A program made the position numbers and the translations under genes. Positions 17,239 through 25,560 of a stretch of 64,000 bases of DNA are shown here, piece after piece; the first letter of the stretch is position 1; each line of letters starts with the position of its first letter. The stretch is from an uncultured Crocinitomix sp. GTDB lineage: Bacteria > Bacteroidota > Bacteroidia > Flavobacteriales_D > Crocinitomicaceae. Location: positions 124,001 to 188,000 of the forward strand of contig CAKZON010000068.1 of the NCBI GenBank assembly GCA_937136425.1, read 5' to 3'. The notes under the pieces are model-generated. The model saw only the letters and a program-made list of their open reading frames with translations. It was not told the DNA's origin and did no database searches.

Positions 17239-18372
17239 ATGACAATTGATATAATTGGAGCAGGCATTGGAGGATTAACAACAGCAATTGCGCTAGAACA
17301 AAAAGGTTTTAAAATAAGAATTTTTGAACAAGCCGAAAAAATTAAACCCGTTGGTGCGGGTATAATATTAGCCAACAATGCCATGCAGGTGTTTGACAAA
17401 TTAGGATTAAAAAAAATTCTAACTGAAAATGGAAATCCAGTTTCTGCAATCAAGATCACCAATTCCAATTTAGAGGTTATATCTGAAATTAATTTAACCC
17501 AATTTGAACAAAAATATAATGTAAAAAACATTGCGATACACCGCGGATCATTACAGCAAATACTATTTGAGCAATTAAAAAAAACTGAAGTATACCTTGG
17601 ACATAAACTCAATAAAGTTGTAAAAAATGAAGGTGGGCATATGCTTCATTTTGAAAATGGCAAAAAAATTCAAAGCACAACAATAATTGGTTCTGATGGC
17701 CTGCACTCAAAAGTTAGAACCAATTTATTTCCTCACCAACCCATAAGGTTTGCAAACCAATTATGCTGGAGAGGAATAGCCAACCACAATTTACCAACAG
17801 AGTTAAAAAACGAACTCAACGAAGCTTGGGGAAAAAACGAACGATTTGGATTTGTACAAATTGCCGAAAACAAAGTGTATTGGTACGCATTAAAGACTTA
17901 CAAAAATGCTCAACACAAGCAAAAAATAAACGAAATAGAAAAATCATTTGCAAACGTAAACTCCACTATTAACAACCTCATTACCGCAACTCCAAAAGAA
18001 CAAATAAATCTAGCTGAAATATCTGATTTTAAACCTACAAAAAATTGGTATCAAGAAAATGTTTGCCTCATAGGAGATGCCGCTCATGCAGCAACACCCA
18101 ATATGGGGCAAGGAGCTTGTCAAGCAATCGAAGATGCATATATCCTCTCAGAATGTTTGGGTAAACACAAAACAAACGAAGCTTTTGAGACGTTTCGGAA
18201 TTTACGCTTGAAAAAGGCCCATAGCGTTGTAAAAACAAGTTGGACCCTAGGAAAAGTAGCACATTTGTCCAACCCCGTTCTTGTTGCACTTCGCAATCAA
18301 ATGTTACGCATGACACCAAAATCAATCAGTACAAAACAATCTCAACAACTTTTTCAATTAGCTCAAGTATGA
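17239..18372 (+). CDS. FAD-dependent monooxygenase (UbiH/PHBH-like group A)
   Basis: A 377-residue group A flavoprotein hydroxylase. The N-terminal dinucleotide-binding motif is IIGAGIGGLTTAIALEQKG with the following acidic residue in FEQAE. The middle DG motif is IIGSDGLHSKVR, and the second FAD motif is LIGDAAHAATPNMGQGACQA. Such enzymes use NAD(P)H and O2 to hydroxylate or epoxidise aromatic or related substrates; the substrate here is unknown. It overlaps the next gene by 4 nt (ATGA), so the two are probably translated together. It is divergent from tetR with operator-like repeats between them, and detoxification of an environmental compound is a reasonable but unproven guess. Confidence 0.92.
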   Translation: MTIDIIGAGIGGLTTAIALEQKGFKIRIFEQAEKIKPVGAGIILANNAMQVFDKLGLKKILTENGNPVSAIKITNSNLEVISEINLTQFEQKYNVKNIAIHRGSLQQILFEQLKKTEVYLGHKLNKVVKNEGGHMLHFENGKKIQSTTIIGSDGLHSKVRTNLFPHQPIRFANQLCWRGIANHNLPTELKNELNEAWGKNERFGFVQIAENKVYWYALKTYKNAQHKQKINEIEKSFANVNSTINNLITATPKEQINLAEISDFKPTKNWYQENVCLIGDAAHAATPNMGQGACQAIEDAYILSECLGKHKTNEAFETFRNLRLKKAHSVVKTSWTLGKVAHLSNPVLVALRNQMLRMTPKSISTKQSQQLFQLAQV

Positions 18373-18797
18373 TTACAACAGTTTTATCCATATGCTTATT
18401 CATAATATTTGCATTGCTCTCTTCATTACATGTTTATTGGATCTTTGGTGGAAATTGGGCATTAAAACAAGCACTGCCAACCAAAAATGACGTTGAAAAA
18501 GTCACTATTCCGGGTATAATTCCAACGCTAATAGTAAGTATAGGGTTAGCTCTTTTTGGCCTATACTATTTATTAAAATCTGACCTCATCTATTTAGAGT
18601 TGCCCAATTGGATAATCTCATTTGTTGGCTGGATGATTCCTATTTTATTTATTCTTAGAGCCATTGGTGAATTCAATTATGTTGGTTTTTTTAAAAAAAT
18701 CAAACATACTACATTTGCAAAAGCTGATACTAAAATCTTTTCACCGTTATGCCTTGGCATAGGAATAGTTGGTTTAATAGTTCAACTTTTAGTTTGA
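18369..18797 (+). CDS. DUF3995-type membrane protein
   Basis: The frame is open from 18240, but the natural start is the ATG at 18369, which overlaps the monooxygenase stop as ATGA. The 142-residue product has four predicted membrane segments (ITTVLSICLFIIFALLSSLH, GIIPTLIVSIGLALFGLYYL, IISFVGWMIPILFILRAIGE, and the C-terminal FSPLCLGIGIVGLIVQLLV) and the motif HVYWIFGGNWALKQALP, typical of DUF3995 proteins. Function is unknown. It is the second gene of a TetR-flanked operon, so it may help handle the same compound as the monooxygenase. Confidence 0.85.
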   Translation: MITTVLSICLFIIFALLSSLHVYWIFGGNWALKQALPTKNDVEKVTIPGIIPTLIVSIGLALFGLYYLLKSDLIYLELPNWIISFVGWMIPILFILRAIGEFNYVGFFKKIKHTTFAKADTKIFSPLCLGIGIVGLIVQLLV

Positions 18798-18924
18798 TTT
18801 AAAATACGCTGATTTACAGGTCTTCAGTTTTTTGTATACGGTATAAATCAAGAACTCTACGTTTTAACGTACGCTAGTTGTCAAGGTTATTTGAAAATAT
18901 ACAAAATAAGTAAGCGATAAACGA

Positions 18925-20475
18925 CTATCCTGCCAATTGCAAAGCTTCTTTTTTAAGCTCTAAAAAAGACTTGCGTTTTAACTTACTTTGTACCCAAGTT
19001 AAAAAATCAAAATACTCAAATACAACTTGCTCCTTTGGATCGGCTTTTAAAATAATGAGCTCTTTCTCAATTGGCATTAACTTTTCTTCTAGATCAAAAA
19101 ATCCATCTGACTTAGCCATGCGCGTTATTAATTTCAAGAATAGTTCTTCAAAAGCATAAATACGCTTTTTATTTTTTAAGTATCGTTTCGTTGAATTAAT
19201 TGCATAAGGTAAAAAACGACTATTATCCAATTCAAAATGCAAGATCAAATTAATGAGCTGTGCAAAACAATAAATATCTTGCTTTTGATCAATTTTACTC
19301 TCATTCAATACTTTATTTATCCAATTTAATGCCTTTGAATATTCACCGATTGACAAATAAATAATACCTACTTTAAAATCGATATAAGCCTTTCGTAAAC
19401 TATTAATATGATCTCCATACAAACGGTAAGCTTCTTCAATTTGCGGTACTAGCTCCTCGGCTTTGTGATAATCTCCTTTTTCAATCAACAAGAATAACTC
19501 TAAACTACATGAACTTGAGAAGTATTTTATGTCCAAATCAAGCGTTTTTTGACTTTTTCCTGCTGTAGATAATTGCTTTAATTTAGATAAGTACTCGCCC
19601 GCTTCTTCATATTTCTTTAATCGAGTAGAAATATAAATGATATTAGTTAAAACAGAAAAGTAAAGGTTTGGTCGGTTTTTAAACGTTGTTGAATCATCCT
19701 CTAACAAACGCACATTTGCTTGCAAATGATGATAAGAACACTCCAAATCATTCACAGAAAAATAATACGCCCCATGAATATGATTGTAGAGGTAATTGAT
19801 TTTTGTTGAATAGCCTTTTACACTAATATTGGCTATTCTGTCCACCAACTCTTTTAGTTTTAAAGTGTCCTTTTCATTACGGACATTTCCATTGAGGTTA
19901 ATTTCTTGAAAAAGTAAACTCTTCACATTCCACAATTGATGATATATTTTAATTTCATCAATCAAGGCTTTTTCCTCCTCAAACATCTTTGTAATTTGTG
20001 CGGCTTTTATTTCCGTATACAGTTCGTTTTCAATCAGCTTTTTTTGCTTCTGCTTAATTTCTAAAAGAATATTAAACCGTTCGTATTTTTTTGCTTGCTT
20101 CTCGGCACTTTTTAGCAATTTTTCGCACTGCTTATAAAGCCCTTTATTATATAAAATGTCTGCACAATGAATTGACCGAAACAATTGAGCGTCATGTGAT
20201 GTATTGGCATTGAAAGAATCTAGGCTTCTTAAGATATTACTATACAAACGCGCTTTTGTAATTGAAAACTTATTGAGCAATGCTTGCCCTTTAAAATGCA
20301 TGAAGATTAGATCCTCTTGATAGGTATCCATTCGATCAATAAAGTCAAATAGTTTTAAATATCCATTTTCCTCACCAATTGTATGACGAGAAGAAAACAA
20401 TTTAAAATAACGTTTTTCAGATTTATTCAAACTCTTAATAAGTTCAAATAAATGATTTGAGACTTTGTTAGACAT
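18925..20475 (-). CDS. Hypothetical helical-repeat protein (TPR-like)
   Basis: A 516-residue cytoplasmic protein with no signal or membrane segment, rich in Lys, Leu and Tyr and built of antiparallel helices. TPR-like pairs can be seen at about residues 105-135 (DILYNKGLYKQCEKLLKSAE) and 360-400 (GIIYLSIGEYSKALNWINKV). The N-terminal 80 residues (LIKSLNKSEKRYFKLFSS) form a basic helical domain. I cannot name a family, but long uncharacterised helical proteins of this type are common in Flavobacteriales. It is convergent with the DUF3995 gene and divergent from hemA, with no operon partner. A scaffold or regulatory role is possible but not shown by sequence. Confidence 0.8.
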   Translation of the reverse strand: MSNKVSNHLFELIKSLNKSEKRYFKLFSSRHTIGEENGYLKLFDFIDRMDTYQEDLIFMHFKGQALLNKFSITKARLYSNILRSLDSFNANTSHDAQLFRSIHCADILYNKGLYKQCEKLLKSAEKQAKKYERFNILLEIKQKQKKLIENELYTEIKAAQITKMFEEEKALIDEIKIYHQLWNVKSLLFQEINLNGNVRNEKDTLKLKELVDRIANISVKGYSTKINYLYNHIHGAYYFSVNDLECSYHHLQANVRLLEDDSTTFKNRPNLYFSVLTNIIYISTRLKKYEEAGEYLSKLKQLSTAGKSQKTLDLDIKYFSSSCSLELFLLIEKGDYHKAEELVPQIEEAYRLYGDHINSLRKAYIDFKVGIIYLSIGEYSKALNWINKVLNESKIDQKQDIYCFAQLINLILHFELDNSRFLPYAINSTKRYLKNKKRIYAFEELFLKLITRMAKSDGFFDLEEKLMPIEKELIILKADPKEQVVFEYFDFLTWVQSKLKRKSFLELKKEALQLAG

Positions 20476-20744
20476 ATATAAAAAAGGGTTGTTTGCTACT
20501 TAATTCTTTATCAATCTAAGCTAAATATGAAGGATAAACGGTAAAAAACACGTTTAATGGTGGTTTTGTGTACTCAATAAACATGTTTATTTATTTAACG
20601 GATATTGATATTTTAGAAATGAAAAGAATGTAAGCTATTGTCTTTAATCAAAAGCATGACATTTATCAGTAATTCAAATTCATGACATTTTTGTGACAAA
20701 GTAGGCTCTCAAAATGTAGATTTTTGTCCCTCTAAAAAAGGAAG
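20476..20744. promoter_or_regulatory. Intergenic region upstream of hemA with a spaced direct repeat
   Basis: This 269-bp stretch separates two divergent genes. CATGACATTT occurs at 20655-20664 and 20681-20690 (26-bp spacing, about 2.5 helical turns), and AAACATGTTT at 20579-20588 is a perfect 10-bp palindrome. An imperfect -7 box (TAGATTTT) lies at 20717-20724. These are candidate hemA control sites; no ORF is supported here. Confidence 0.3.
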
Positions 20745-21965
20745 TTGGAAAGATTCAATATTATAGCATTTACGCATGCAGGCATTGGTTTAAAAAAACT
20801 CGGCCAGTTTCATCTAGAAACAGATGAGATAACGAGCAAAATGAACGCTTTAAAGAAAGCCTTGCATCTTTCTGAGATCATGTATCTATCAACATGTAAC
20901 CGTGTTGAGTTTCTTTTTGTGACTACAACTGAGCTACCCAAGGAATTTGTAAGCACATTCGTAAAACATTTCAACTCCGAGTGGGATGAAAGCACAATTG
21001 AGGCAATTGCAAAAAAAGCAAGAACCTGGAACGGTATCAATGCAGTGAATCACTTAATTGAAGTAGCGTCTTCTTTAGATTCTATGGTTTTGGGTGAGCG
21101 AGAAATCATTTCTCAAGTTCGAAACGCATATGACTTTTCTCATAAAGAATCTTTATCAGGAGATACATTAAGAGTAATCATTCGTCACACAATTGAAACA
21201 GCGAAAAAAGTATACACTGACACTTCCATTTCAGAAAAATCGGTATCTGTAGTTTCATTGGCTTATCGTGAGTTAATGAAAAAGACCATTCCTTTAAACG
21301 CACGTATTTTAATTATTGGTTCGGGAATTACCAACCAAAATATGTGCAAATTTTTTGAGGAAGACGGCTACCGCAACTTTGTTGTATTTAATAGAACATT
21401 AGAAAACGCGAAGAAATTAGCTTCGACATATGGTTGCGAAGGCAATGCTTTAAAAGAATTGGCGGCTTATAAAAATGGATTTGATGTAATTGTAACGTGT
21501 ACCGGAGCATCAGGCCCTGTGCTTACTAAAGAAATCTATAACTCCATTTTACCAGATTCAAAACTAAAGCACATTATTGATTTAGCAATACCGAATGATG
21601 TTGAGCAAAGCGTATACAAAGCTTTTTCTGTCAATTATATCTCTGTTGAAACATTAAAGAAAACATCTGAAAAGAACTTGCTTGAGCGGCGAAAAGAATT
21701 ATTAAAGGTGCGCCAAATTATTTTTGACGCATTAGAAGAGTTCAAGACCATTTTTGAAATGCGCCAGATTGAAATTAAAATGCGCGCCATTCCTGACCAT
21801 GTTAAGAAAATTAAACACACCGCTATTAACGAAGTGTTTTCTAAAGAGATTAACGAACTGGATGACAAATCAAAAGAAGTTTTGGATAAAGTCCTTAATT
21901 ATATGGAAAAAAAATATGTTAGCGTTCCTATGATTATGGCAAAAAACATGTTGACGAAAAAATAA
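20745..21965 (+). CDS. hemA: Glutamyl-tRNA reductase
   Basis: HemA reduces glutamyl-tRNA to glutamate-1-semialdehyde with NADPH, the first committed step of C5-pathway heme synthesis. The 406 residues begin at a TTG codon (MERFNIIAFTHAGIG); I see no better in-frame start. The catalytic cysteine is C51 in YLSTCNRVEF. Other motifs are ASSLDSMVLGEREIISQVRN and the NADPH domain ARILIIGSGITNQNM with VFNRTLENAKKLA. A C-terminal dimerisation helix follows. The weak start codon may limit expression. It is the first gene of hemA-hemC-hemD, with only 5 nt before hemC. Confidence 0.97.
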   Translation: MERFNIIAFTHAGIGLKKLGQFHLETDEITSKMNALKKALHLSEIMYLSTCNRVEFLFVTTTELPKEFVSTFVKHFNSEWDESTIEAIAKKARTWNGINAVNHLIEVASSLDSMVLGEREIISQVRNAYDFSHKESLSGDTLRVIIRHTIETAKKVYTDTSISEKSVSVVSLAYRELMKKTIPLNARILIIGSGITNQNMCKFFEEDGYRNFVVFNRTLENAKKLASTYGCEGNALKELAAYKNGFDVIVTCTGASGPVLTKEIYNSILPDSKLKHIIDLAIPNDVEQSVYKAFSVNYISVETLKKTSEKNLLERRKELLKVRQIIFDALEEFKTIFEMRQIEIKMRAIPDHVKKIKHTAINEVFSKEINELDDKSKEVLDKVLNYMEKKYVSVPMIMAKNMLTKK

Positions 21966-21970
21966 TATTA

Positions 21971-22867
21971 ATGGACATTACAATTGGATCAAGAGGAAGT
22001 GATTTAGCACTATGGCAAGCAAATTTTGTCAAGGATGCGCTAGAAAAATTAGGGCATAATGTCTTGATCAAAATCATTGTGACCAAAGGAGACAAAATTC
22101 AGGATTTGAGTTTTGATAAAATTGAAGGTAAAGGTTTTTTCACAAAAGAAATTGAGGATGCATTGCTCAACAAAGAAATTGATTTGGCCGTGCACTCTCA
22201 TAAAGATCTAGAAACTAGTCAACCAGACGGTTTAATGATTGGAGCAGTATCTTATCGTGAAAATCCAACTGACCAACTTTTAATCTTAAAATCTGCCGTG
22301 CAAGCTGGCGCCACTTTAGAATTAAAGAAAAATCCAATTGTTGGAACCTCTTCTGCAAGAAGAAAGTCGCAAATGAAGCGATTGCGACCAGATGTTGAAT
22401 TAAAAGATTTACGTGGCAATGTACCTACTCGTATTAATAAATTACGCACAGGTGATTATGACGCCATTATTCTTGCAACCGCCGGTATTAAAAGATTGGA
22501 ACTAGATTTATCTGATTTACATTGTATAGAATTAGACCCTCATGCATTTGTACCAGCACCTGCTCAAGGTGTATTAGGTTTACAAATCAGAGAAAATGAT
22601 GAGGACCTTAAAACAGTCATGGAGCAATTAAATCATCCTGACGTTGCCGCAGCTATTGGATTAGAACGAAATGTACTCCGTTTATTGGCAGGTGGCTGTC
22701 AATTGCCCCTAGGCGTTTTTGCTGAGCAAACCGACGAAAACTGGAATGTTCATGTAAGCTATGCAACAACCCAAGATTCTACAGCAGCAATAACGGTTTA
22801 TGATACCAAAAGCTTAGACGGATTAGCAGAAAAAATTATTGATGACCTAAAACGTGTCAACGATTAA
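21971..22867 (+). CDS. hemC: Hydroxymethylbilane synthase (porphobilinogen deaminase)
   Basis: HemC joins four porphobilinogens into hydroxymethylbilane. The 298-residue protein shows the family N-terminus (ITIGSRGSDLALWQANFVKD), the substrate-binding block (EIDLAVHSHKDLETSQPDGL), VGTSSARRKSQMKRLRPDVE, LRGNVPTRINKLRTGDYDAI and the C-terminal VPAPAQGVLGLQIREND. The cysteine carrying the dipyrromethane cofactor is C243 in LAGGCQLPLG. Length is normal. It lies 5 nt after hemA and its end overlaps hemD by 14 nt, so the three genes form one operon. Confidence 0.97.
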   Translation: MDITIGSRGSDLALWQANFVKDALEKLGHNVLIKIIVTKGDKIQDLSFDKIEGKGFFTKEIEDALLNKEIDLAVHSHKDLETSQPDGLMIGAVSYRENPTDQLLILKSAVQAGATLELKKNPIVGTSSARRKSQMKRLRPDVELKDLRGNVPTRINKLRTGDYDAIILATAGIKRLELDLSDLHCIELDPHAFVPAPAQGVLGLQIRENDEDLKTVMEQLNHPDVAAAIGLERNVLRLLAGGCQLPLGVFAEQTDENWNVHVSYATTQDSTAAITVYDTKSLDGLAEKIIDDLKRVND

Positions 22868-23528
22868 GTCGTTACTTGTCACAAAAGAACCAGGTTCGTT
22901 TATAAAACTCGAGCAGTGGTGTGCTAAACACCAAATTAAGCTAAAACAATTGCCTTTTATTGAAATTGAAGCAATTCTTAATGCTGAAATTCCTTCAACA
23001 GACTGGATATTTTTTAGTTCACCTAAAGGAGCTCAAAGCTACATACGTCATTATTTCGTAGTTGCTGAAAAAGTTGCAACCATTGGTAAAGCAACAGCCG
23101 AAATTTTAATAAAAGCAGGGTTTCACGTTCATTTCATTGGCGAATCAATTGACAGTCCTGTAACTATTGGTCAAAAATTTAATGCATTTATACCATCACA
23201 TTCAACTGTGTTTTTTCCACTTGGAAATCGCTCAAAACGGAGTGTTATTGATCAAGTTGATGCTAATAGGATGAAGGAAAGTACTACTTACAAAACAGTG
23301 GACCAACCTCAATCACTCAACGAGGCATTTGATGCCATTATGTTCACTAGCCCTTCTAACTTCCACAGTTATATGCAATCAAATAGTATCGATACTAATA
23401 CGCGTATACTAGCTATGGGAAACACAACAGAAAAGGCTATTCTGGCCTACAATGAAAACCACAAAGTGAATGTACTTGCAGCTCCTACGCAAGAAGCAAT
23501 AATTGAATTATTAGAAAGCTTAATTTAG
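22854..23528 (+). CDS. hemD: Uroporphyrinogen-III synthase
   Basis: HemD closes and inverts the D ring of hydroxymethylbilane to give uroporphyrinogen III. The 224-residue protein starts at a GTG at 22854 that overlaps the hemC end by 14 nt. The family is poorly conserved, but several features fit: WIFFSSPKGAQSYIRHY, VATIGKATAEILIKAGF, VFFPLGNRSKRS, AIMFTSPSNFHSYMQS and the C-terminal APTQEAIIELL. Its place directly after hemC supports the call. Its stop is only 5 nt from the convergent lspA stop, and I see no terminator hairpin between them. Confidence 0.9.
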   Translation: MSTIKSLLVTKEPGSFIKLEQWCAKHQIKLKQLPFIEIEAILNAEIPSTDWIFFSSPKGAQSYIRHYFVVAEKVATIGKATAEILIKAGFHVHFIGESIDSPVTIGQKFNAFIPSHSTVFFPLGNRSKRSVIDQVDANRMKESTTYKTVDQPQSLNEAFDAIMFTSPSNFHSYMQSNSIDTNTRILAMGNTTEKAILAYNENHKVNVLAAPTQEAIIELLESLI

Positions 23529-23533
23529 GTATT

Positions 23534-24289
23534 TTACTCGGCTACAGCTTGCTTTTCTTCCTCTTCCGGCGGAGGAGGCATAGCAGAGTTATCACTACTT
23601 TTTTTCGTTACAGGTTTACGGAAAAACTTGCGATAACGGAAAATAATTAATCCCACACCTATTGAAATTGAAAGATCAGCTAAATTCCAAATAGCACCAA
23701 AAATTTCTTTCCCTGGTCTAATATCAAGAATATTTGCTCCTCCTAACCAATCAGGTAAGGTTAAATCAATAATCGGCATCCACGTTGGCCAAACCGAAGT
23801 AAATTGGAACATATCAACAACACTGCCTAATAGAAAACCATGCGGTCTCAATTCAAAACCTCCATTGTGAGGATCATAAATAACTTCTCCGGCAGAATCT
23901 ACAGCATAATTCCATGGAATTGCTTCAACCTCCCAAAAAAGATCATAGCATAAACCATCAATTAAATTTCCAGTAGCACCAGCAAATACTAAACCTACTG
24001 CAATAATCAACCCTTTAGGGGATGTGTTTTCAAGAATCAATTTGCGGATATACCATCCAATACCTATAATGGCTGCTAAACGAAATAAGGATAAGGCATA
24101 TTTTGGCCATGCTCCAGCACCAAGTGTAGCGCCAAAGGCCATCCCTTTATTTTCAACGTAATATAATTGGAAAAAGCCATCAATAACACCAATCGTACCA
24201 TTTGGATCCATTGTGTTTTTAACCCAAATTTTAATGATTTGATCTAGGAGCAAGATAACTCCAATTAAGATGATAATTTTTTTACCCAA
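23534..24289 (-). CDS. lspA: Lipoprotein signal peptidase (signal peptidase II), long form
   Basis: LspA cleaves the signal peptide of prolipoproteins at the lipobox. The N-terminus (IIILIGVILLLDQIIKIWVK), the motif YYVENKGMAFG, and GATGNLIDGL identify it. The catalytic aspartates are in GSVVDMFQF and IWNLADLSISIG. At 251 residues it is much longer than the usual 160-170. Extra residues sit in the periplasmic loop before the first catalytic Asp (WEVEAIPWNYAVDS through ELRPHGFLLG) and between the two, plus a charged Pro/Glu-rich tail. It is 9 nt downstream of the TraR/DksA-like gene, so probably co-transcribed. Confidence 0.95.
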   Translation of the reverse strand: MGKKIIILIGVILLLDQIIKIWVKNTMDPNGTIGVIDGFFQLYYVENKGMAFGATLGAGAWPKYALSLFRLAAIIGIGWYIRKLILENTSPKGLIIAVGLVFAGATGNLIDGLCYDLFWEVEAIPWNYAVDSAGEVIYDPHNGGFELRPHGFLLGSVVDMFQFTSVWPTWMPIIDLTLPDWLGGANILDIRPGKEIFGAIWNLADLSISIGVGLIIFRYRKFFRKPVTKKSSDNSAMPPPPEEEEKQAVAE

Positions 24290-24298
24290 ACCTTTTTC

Positions 24299-24676
24299 TT
24301 AGCCTTGGGCTCTTTTCGCTTCAATGCTTAATGTCGCATGCGGCACTAACATTAGACGTTGTTTTTGAATTAATTTACCTGTTACTCGGCAAATTCCGTA
24401 TGTTTTATTCTTAATTCGAATCAACGCGTTTTTTAGATTTTGGATAAACTTTTCTTGTCTAACAGCTAACTGCGCCATTTCTTCTCTAGACATTGTTTCA
24501 GAACCGTCTTCCATCATATTAAATGATCTACCTGTATCATCTGTACCATGATCATCACTATGATCTAATTGACCACGTAATAAATCCAAGTCCATTTGCG
24601 CCTCAACCAATTTTGCTTCAATCAATTCTTTGAATTCATTAAGGTCTTTGTCTGAATATCTTACCAAATCCGTCAT
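24299..24676 (-). CDS. TraR/DksA-family transcription factor with degenerate zinc finger
   Basis: DksA-type proteins bind the RNA polymerase secondary channel and tune transcription in starvation. This 125-residue protein has the coiled-coil helices (residues 10-90; DLNEFKELIEAKLVEAQMDL, MAQLAVRQEKFIQNLKNALI) and the C-terminal motif KTYGICRVTGKLIQKQRL, then VPHATLSIEAK. Three of the four expected zinc cysteines are replaced, leaving only the one in GIC, so the finger must fold without zinc as in non-canonical members. The coiled-coil tip carries DDHGTDDTG. It lies just upstream of lspA on the same strand with its own -7 box. Confidence 0.88.
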   Translation of the reverse strand: MTDLVRYSDKDLNEFKELIEAKLVEAQMDLDLLRGQLDHSDDHGTDDTGRSFNMMEDGSETMSREEMAQLAVRQEKFIQNLKNALIRIKNKTYGICRVTGKLIQKQRLMLVPHATLSIEAKRAQG

Positions 24677-24702
24677 TCTAATCTTTTAATTTTGATAACG
24701 AA

Positions 24703-24710
24703 CAAATATA
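24703..24710 (-). promoter_or_regulatory. Promoter -7 box of the TraR/DksA-like gene
   Basis: The minus strand reads TATATTTG, 26 nt before the ATG at 24676. No convincing -33 element is visible. Confidence 0.5.
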
Positions 24711-24853
24711 AGTTAAATCTGCATAGGTGATAGCGATCATAACAGTAAAAATATAAATAATCTCAATTTTCTTTCTACACCCTGTAATGGAGCTCAAAAA
24801 AATAGAATGACCAAAATCTATTTTTTCAAAATTTATTCCAGTTGTAAAATTGG

Positions 24854-24882
24854 TTGATTTCTCAATAGAGGGCATATATTTG
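24854..24882 (+). promoter_or_regulatory. Promoter of the nitroreductase gene
   Basis: TTG (24854-24856), 18 nt, then TATATTTG (24875-24882). The ATG chosen for the gene (24916) lies 33 nt downstream, while the upstream in-frame codon at 24850 would overlap the promoter. Confidence 0.6.
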
Positions 24883-24915
24883 TACATTAATTACGCACGA
24901 AAGCAAAAAGCAGGC

Positions 24916-25554
24916 ATGGAAAAGCAAATTTTAGAAGCATTAAATACGAGATACGCCACCAAAAAATTCGACCCAACACGAATAATTTCGGAAGAATTAT
25001 TAACAACAATTTTAGAATCTTTAAGACTAACGCCAACCTCTTATGGTTTGCAATTAATGAAAGTTGTTGTTGTAGAAAACGCTGATAAAAGAAATGCACT
25101 TTTACCTTATTCATATGGTCAACGCCAAGTTGTAGATGCTTCTCACCTACTCATTTTATGCAGAGAAAAATTAGCGCAACCAACCCATGTAGAAGAATAT
25201 ATCAATACCATTTCAACTACGCGTAATGTTCCTTCTGAAAACCTAGATGGTTTTAAAAACATGATGTTGGACACTATTAAAAATATGTCCGAAGAAGCAT
25301 CTTCGATTTGGATGGACAAGCAAACCTATATTGCACTTGGTAATTTACTAAATACCTGCGCATTATTAAACATAGACGCATGCCCAATGGAAGGTTTTCA
25401 AGCCGCAGAATACAATAGGGAATTGGGCTTAGACAATTTAAATCTAAGCGCCGTTTTAACAATCCCAATCGGATATAGAGCCGAAGATGATGCTAACGCT
25501 AAAGTCAAAAAAGTACGGCGATCAACTGAAGATTTTGTAGTTCGAGTTAAATAG
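24916..25554 (+). CDS. NAD(P)H-dependent nitroreductase-family oxidoreductase
   Basis: A 212-residue FMN enzyme of the nitroreductase fold. The start MEKQILEALNTRYATKKFDP is the classic N-terminus, with RYATKKFDP binding FMN phosphate. LRLTPTSYGLQLMKVVVVEN and AHILILCREK-like SHLLILCREKLA follow. The segment WMDKQTYIALGNLLNTCALL, then DACPMEGFQAAEYNRELGLD, and the end VLTIPIGYRAEDD match NfsB-like members. Such enzymes reduce nitro compounds or quinones with NAD(P)H; the physiological substrate is unknown. I chose the ATG at 24916 over an upstream one inside the promoter. It is convergent with the metalloprotease gene (6 nt apart). Confidence 0.92.
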   Translation: MEKQILEALNTRYATKKFDPTRIISEELLTTILESLRLTPTSYGLQLMKVVVVENADKRNALLPYSYGQRQVVDASHLLILCREKLAQPTHVEEYINTISTTRNVPSENLDGFKNMMLDTIKNMSEEASSIWMDKQTYIALGNLLNTCALLNIDACPMEGFQAAEYNRELGLDNLNLSAVLTIPIGYRAEDDANAKVKKVRRSTEDFVVRVK

Positions 25555-25560
25555 AGAATC

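Noticed and set aside
18240-18368. N-terminal extension of the DUF3995 protein
   Set aside because: It reads through the end of the monooxygenase gene in another frame; the ATGA overlap start at 18369 gives a normal membrane protein.
24678-24887. 69-codon minus-strand frame upstream of the TraR/DksA-like gene
   Set aside because: It covers the divergent promoter region, including both TAnnTTTG boxes, and has no recognisable protein features.
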